Shown here piece after piece: positions 59,090 through 64,000 of a stretch of 64,000 nucleotides of DNA (position 1 is the stretch's first letter; every line of letters starts with the position of its first letter). The notes under the pieces were generated by a model that was not told the DNA's origin, did no database searches, and saw nothing but the letters and a program-made list of their open reading frames with translations. Source of the stretch: Polymyxa betae (Eukaryota; Endomyxa; Phytomyxea; Plasmodiophorida; Plasmodiophoridae). The stretch covers positions 62,001-126,000 of the forward strand of contig RBZT01000415.1 of NCBI GenBank assembly GCA_003693705.1. Reading direction: 5' to 3'. Made by a program: the position numbers and the translations under genes.

Positions 59090-59628
59090 TTATTGTTTTA
59101 AGCTCATCTGAGTGGGAATTTATAGCTTGTCTTTCTGTACATCAATACCCTGGTTGTCAGTAGCGAATTTGGTCTAATCTGACGTTTTTGCTTGATATCG
59201 TTAGTATCATCTTAGAGGGGTTTTTGACTTAACCTCTAAACCATTTGCATTTCTTTATCACCCCCAAAATATCTCTTAGCTTTCTCAAGAGCCTGTGATA
59301 TCAGTATTACTGTCTCATAATAGCTGCAAAGCAAAGGAGTTTCATTATCAGCTGCTGGACGAGACCAGGTGTGAATTCTATTGAAAGCAATACGTGGATA
59401 CAGTGAAACAAGTCGCCGGGCTGAGTTACAGCAGTGAAGGTTCACGCAGTTCCCCTCCAGTTGGAGTGGGTTGCCCCGCATTATCGCCCCACTTAACGAC
59501 CAGCAGTCAGATTCGTGTCGGTCCTGGCGCCCAAAGTCCGAAAAAAGTGCGCCAGATTCGGTTGAGGCGGGGCCAGGCCACCCAGAGGCAAAACAAGACG
59601 GTCGTACCCGCCGCCTCCCCGGTCATCG
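59090..59628. other. Intergenic between GLE1 and the RB-like gene
   Basis: 539 bp. A plus frame at 59394-59648 is open (SKKVRQIRLRRG-like, basic) but starts at GTG and ends by stop inside the next gene's first codons. It may be an untranslated leader or chance. Otherwise empty. Confidence 0.35.
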
Positions 59629-62395
59629 ATGACGCCGGACCAAGATGAGCTGAAGTGCCGCCTTGGCGATCTCGAGCCGACCTTTGACCGGCTGGAGTTA
59701 TCAGCCCCAGTCCGGACTCGTGTGCGGCATTGGCTTCAGATGGTCTGTCTCAGAGCCAGTCGTGCTGGTCCCGGTTACACTTCGTCTGCTAACAGCGACT
59801 CTCTAGGGACACAGTGCTGTTACGCTGCCTAGTGCCATTATCGAGGCTGTTCATCACGAGCGCGAACCAAACCGAGTCCACGTCACGACCTTGATGAAAC
59901 TGCTGCAAATCGGGGCCGTCGATTTCTGCAAGCAGCTCAACCGGTTCATCGGTAGGACGGTAACCAACATGATGTACTGTACTAATACTGGTTGGCTGAT
60001 CTAGACGAGCTCTATATGCACTCGTCAGATGCTTTCATCTCGGAGGCAAAAGAGTTCATTGGCCGGACAATCCAGCTCTGGGTGCTGTACTGCAAATATC
60101 GCTCCATATTCGAGGAACGCTGGAATCTATCTGACCGTAACCAAACCAGTACGTTAATAAATTTGTCATTTTTTTTGTTATTTCGTGGTTTGGGGTTGGG
60201 TGCTTTACTGCGATGTTGATGTCAACTGAAACATGTGCGTACACCCCACGACCCCATTTTTGCCCTCTTTGATATCATAAGTTGGGCTAATGACTGTTCT
60301 TTCGCTTTTCCCTTTGAAGATCTCTCTTCATTCTTAAAAATTCATTCTCTGTAGGCACCTTGTTTACATGTGGCTGGCTCCTGTTCTTGGCCATTCGTGC
60401 AGATGTCAATGCATCCTGGAAACCGGCTCCAGATCTTCTTTATCGATTGTTCGCCCTTGTGAACGCCATTATCGCTCGCCTTGGGGAAATTTGCCCTCCC
60501 GACAATGAGCTGTAACTGCCATGCCACTGGTATCAGATTGCTTCTGACGTGTTCTAGGTCGCCAACTGGAGTAGACAATGAGATCGTCGGGACTTGCCGA
60601 AGTCTGGTGGCGGTCATTATGGAACGCTTGATGGAGGAAGGAATCTGGTTTGAAAATGATTTAGTTCGATCTGTGGCTGGTCTTGGTCGTCATATCGATC
60701 GTGTCGTCTGCTCCAGTGACGAAGGTTGGTCGTTTTATTCAAGAAATGGACTGAATTTGCGGTTTCCTGCTCAATTTATGTCTTCTTTGGCATTATGTCA
60801 TATATCATTTCTCTCCGTTATTAGACTGCTCTCTCCTTTAGTTGCCCTTTTGCTCAATTGCCTGCGATTGTATGTATTGACCAGCTTCTTTCAGTCTGGC
60901 AATGCTGGTTGTTTGATGGTCGCGTCTTTTTCTCTAGTGAGATCAGGGACATGTGTGAACGAACTTTACAGCTCGGTCTATCACCTATCATTCGATCCCC
61001 TTCAAAGACCGCAGAAACGAGCCCAGTAAGTTTGTCCTGGCTAATGTTCTGCTCGGTCTGACCTTATCTTGGTCAGATCTGCTTGACGCCTGCTTCGGTT
61101 AGGTGGTTACTCAAGCTTTCTGACGGTACTACATGGCCATCTGAGCGCGTTTTACTGTATTGGTCAAGTTACCAGCCTACCAAGGTTGACCAGCTTATCC
61201 AACAACATTACCAGGTAATGATCAGCTCCATTTCGACTGTTTGCAATTGAGTTTGTTTTTCAGAGGGCTTTCAGGTTCGGATCGAATGATTCCGCTGTCA
61301 TTGCACACCGGTTTAAGCTCTCGACTCTTGTATTCTATTGTCTATTGGAAGCTCTGGTAGATCAAGAAGCCATCAGGAGAGGTGACGACCAGGCCACCGT
61401 GGATTTTTCAGCCTGGCTCGATTCTACCGACTTTCTGCATGTTCTTCTGTATCTAGCAGTACAGGTGCTTATTCTTTTCGATCTGTTTGCTGAGCAGGAG
61501 CTTTCATTCCGCTACGTGTACTGTTAATTTCTTTGTTACTGAAATTGCTGAAGGTTGTCATTGGCGCGTATAAAATTCGCGTTGCCAGCCAAGAACAGTA
61601 CGTCCGGTGCTATTACGGAAATCTGGGAGAGTGATTTGAGTTCTAGGCTGGCATCTGTTTTTGGTGTGACTGCGCTCCAATCGATTGCTGCGCTTCGGAA
61701 CGTTCTGAAGACGCCATTGATTGACGATCACTACATACGAAACTATCTCTTTTCTGTTTATCAGCAGTTTGTTTTCATTGATGCTTGGAAAGATCGAACG
61801 TTATGTGATGCCACCAGTAGCGGTTGGGTTATGTACCACAAATACGATTTGTTGTAATATCGAATTTAGGACATGTTCGTTCGTTGCATCGAGCCGCGCA
61901 TTCGTTCGCTATCGATGCTCTTCAGTTTTTAACTCGCAACGTACCCGCAATCAGCAACATTTCAAGTCGTGCTTTGGAAGTGATTGATCTCATTTTTCGG
62001 AACAATTCATGTGATAATTGATGGCCAATACGTCATTACTTTCTAATGACTTTGTGTACAGCATTACTTGTGGCTCCACTGGGTCTCGATGCCGTCGTTG
62101 CCTGCACCCTATATGGTCTATCGAAAATATCGGAAAAGTGCTCAATTCAACTTATCCCCACTTATAAGCTCCTGCTTCGTCATCGGTCGCTAACTGAATC
62201 CTGTAGCGGAAGAGTAATTTGCGATCTGTCGCCATTTGAATCATAAGTCAATATTTTTGCTCTTAGGACTTGCTTAAATTTTACAATCAGTCATTTGTCC
62301 CGTTAATGAAAAAGGTTTTGTTTGCGGTTGTTGAAACATCTGTCGATCATGAATTGGTACGAAAGAAAACTTGCTCGTCAATTTTTAATCGCTGA
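59629..62395 (+). CDS. RB1: Retinoblastoma-like pocket protein
   Basis: RB proteins repress E2F targets and gate S-phase entry. The N-terminal cyclin-like domain is visible in ADLDELYMHSSDAFISEAKE, WVLYCKYRSIFEERW and CGWLLFLAIRADVNASWKP with FALVNAIIARLGEICPP. The A pocket contains SVRWLLKLSDGTTWPSER, STLVFYCLLEALVDQEAI and FLHVLLYLAVQVVIGAYKIR, followed by ASVFGVTALQSIAALRNVL. The B pocket begins GHVRSLHRAAHSFAIDAL and includes LDAVVACTLYGLSKISEKCS. It ends with DLLKFYNQSFVPLMKKVLFA, the block that closes the pocket in RB proteins. The C-terminal E2F/CDK-site tail is very short. About ten short introns are present; the stop at 62395 holds if no further exon follows. The ATG at 59629 is the first that leads into the N-domain. 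Confidence 0.85.
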
Positions 62396-62591
62396 TTGCT
62401 TCGTAGTCAGTTGTTTCGAGTGATTCCTCAATGCCAGTTTCCTGTACATATACGTCCTGAAGGCCTCTATCTATCTAATTATTCAATCTATTCTGTTATC
62501 CTTGTAAACTAATTGATTGTATACACTGTAATAAAACAATCTAATGCACTTTAAACAAGAGAAGGCATAAACCAATAAACGCATTGGCAGA

Positions 62592-64000
62592 TTAATGAGA
62601 GTCCGCGAACACTTCTTCTTTCTTGGCCTTCCGAGAATCGCGCTTTCGAAGAGAAGCTTGCAAGATTTTTTTACGAAGACGGATGTGTTTCGGGGTGATT
62701 TCGACCATCTCATCTTCGTTAATATATGTCAGAGCGGCCTCAATTGGCATGATTCGCTTCGGGGACAGCCGAACTGTTGGATAACATATGTCAGATTGTT
62801 ACTGCAACGATGGTGGAAATGTTTGAGAAGAAATCCTAAACATGGTCGGAAATCGGTAACCCTATTAAGAGAGTTGAAACTAGCACAAAAGTTAAAGAGA
62901 CCTCTTTCATCAGCACCCGCCGATCTAATATTGGTGAGCTGTTTGGCCCTGACTGGGTTTACGTCCAGATCTGTATCACGGTTGTGCTCCCCAATGATCA
63001 TGCCCTCATAGCACGACTCTCCTGGTCTATAAGAATTATCATTCTGTTCTCGAACTGCACCGTTGTTTACCCGATAAACAAAGTCCCGCGAGCTTCTAAC
63101 GAAGACAAAGCATACGCTGTAGATTCTCCTTGAGCTGAACCAAATTCAGCACCCAATCAAGAGATGTGAATCTGAAAGAGATACCTTGTGAAACAAGAAC
63201 ACCCTTTCTGTCCTGGTCCGCGCCACTTGCCTTACGTTGATACGAATGGAACGCCGAGCACATGATACCTACGAAATGTTCAACCGCACATACGGCACTG
63301 CATTTAGAGTCAAACCATTTCCGCGAGTATCGGTTTGGAATTCATTCCGGTATCCGATAAACAGGCGCGATGGAATGTGGAATACAAGGCGGTTGCGGGC
63401 GTCACTGTCGCTGTTAAATTCAAGAAGAGTACCACCGCGTCGTTGGAGTTTGTCAATGACGACGCTGGCAAATTCTTTCTCAACGTCGACCGTTACCTAG
63501 AAATGCATTCAATTGTCAACCAACTATGAAGATTGCAAAACATAGAAAATTTGCAAAGGTTCATATTGGACGAAAAAAACGATTGCGATGCCAAGACACC
63601 TCTTCCCAAGGCTCCAGAACATGCCCAGTTTCGGGATCACGGCGGAATAGAACCCGAGGCGGCGATACACACAATTCGAAACCTTCACGACGCATCTGCT
63701 CGATTAAGATCCCCATCTGAAGTTCACCACGGCCCTAAAGAGTCTAATCAGCGATTAAAGAGGAAACATCCTACCCAGTATAACCTGAACTTCAACGCTT
63801 TCGTTCGTGTGGGTCCCGGGTTTCAGCGAAACAGCAACATTGTTTTCGCACTCCTTCATCTAACCCAGAATGTTACAATTGGAACAGACAGCGCTGACTC
63901 AAACATACAAGACGATTCTTTAGAACAGTGGATGTCAGTTGAGAGCCATCTTGTCCTGCTAATGGACCTATACAGATTTTTGTTGGAGGCGACATTCCAA
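62592..64000 (-). CDS. typA: Translational GTPase TypA/BipA (N-terminal half outside the window)
   Basis: TypA/BipA is an EF-G-like GTPase of bacterial and organellar ribosomes, found in eukaryotes mainly in plastids and some mitochondria. The visible C-terminal half has SPLAGQDG-like elements of domain II (reading [14 protein letters not shown]), [20 protein letters not shown] of domain [31 protein letters not shown] and [20 protein letters not shown], followed by [13 protein letters not shown]. It ends [20 protein letters not shown] and a Lys-rich tail. The G domain with its P-loop lies beyond 64000. Several short introns interrupt it, for example near 63500-63540 and 63680-63790. The eukaryotic splicing shows that it is a nuclear gene, so the product should be imported into an organelle. 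Confidence 0.9.

Overview
The window is nuclear DNA from a compact eukaryotic genome. Genes are tightly packed on both strands, and most are split by very short GT-AG introns; those I could resolve to the base are mostly 44-62 nt, with a few of 86-250 nt. The gene set is clearly eukaryotic: TAF2, MCM4, CCT5, RPL17, CHMP3, GLE1, THADA, a retinoblastoma-like protein, DPY30, PRC1/MAP65 and a Rav1/DMXL V-ATPase regulator. A membrane histidine kinase with introns, a retinoblastoma-like protein, an organelle-type TypA/BipA GTPase and a possible CPLANE1-like ciliary protein point to a flagellated or zoosporic protist rather than an animal, plant or yeast. TTTAGGG/TTTTAGGG-like motifs and the gene set would fit a rhizarian such as a plasmodiophorid, but that placement is a weak inference.

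Layout. 1-1226 is a membrane RING-H2 protein cut by the left edge (minus strand). 2016-3481 is a sensor histidine kinase. 3664-10563 is a minus-strand run of GatB, D-2-hydroxyglutarate dehydrogenase and CCT5. 11092-13080 is an intronless K+ channel with a cyclic-nucleotide-binding-like domain. 13682-15890 holds an unknown acidic protein with SUMO-interaction-like motifs and a small helical protein that may be related to AIRIM/C1orf109. 16207-17614 is a SAM plus triple-PH protein. 18535-20339 is a PRC1/MAP65 protein that runs into a TPR-like tail. 21121-25472 is TAF2. A 1.75 kb gap then leads to RPL17 (27226) and a divergent ABC half-transporter. 30398-32858 is MCM4, 33323-34457 a secreted unknown, 34787-35668 CHMP3/VPS24, 36266-42303 Rav1/DMXL, 42466-42648 a minimal DPY30, 42866-44060 an unidentified minus-strand gene, and 44316-50271 THADA. 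The minus-strand block 50404-56330 is a large propeller/solenoid protein and its coiled-coil tail. 57027-59089 is GLE1, 59629-62395 the retinoblastoma-like protein, and 62592-64000 TypA/BipA, cut by the right edge.

Functional themes are housekeeping: transcription (TAF2, DPY30, RB), replication (MCM4), translation and tRNA modification (RPL17, GatB, THADA, TypA), folding (CCT5), mRNA export (GLE1), cytokinesis and endosomal sorting (PRC1, CHMP3) and V-ATPase regulation (Rav1). No operon logic, mobile element, CRISPR array or virus was seen. The least explained items are the telomere-like motifs repeated in THADA introns, a 41-bp minisatellite in another THADA intron, the PRC1-TPR fusion, the SAM-PH-PH-PH protein, the SUMO-motif protein and the degenerate ABC transporter.

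Exon boundaries were derived by hand from reading-frame continuity and GT/AG sites. Where they are given to the base, the phases add up; the others are approximate.
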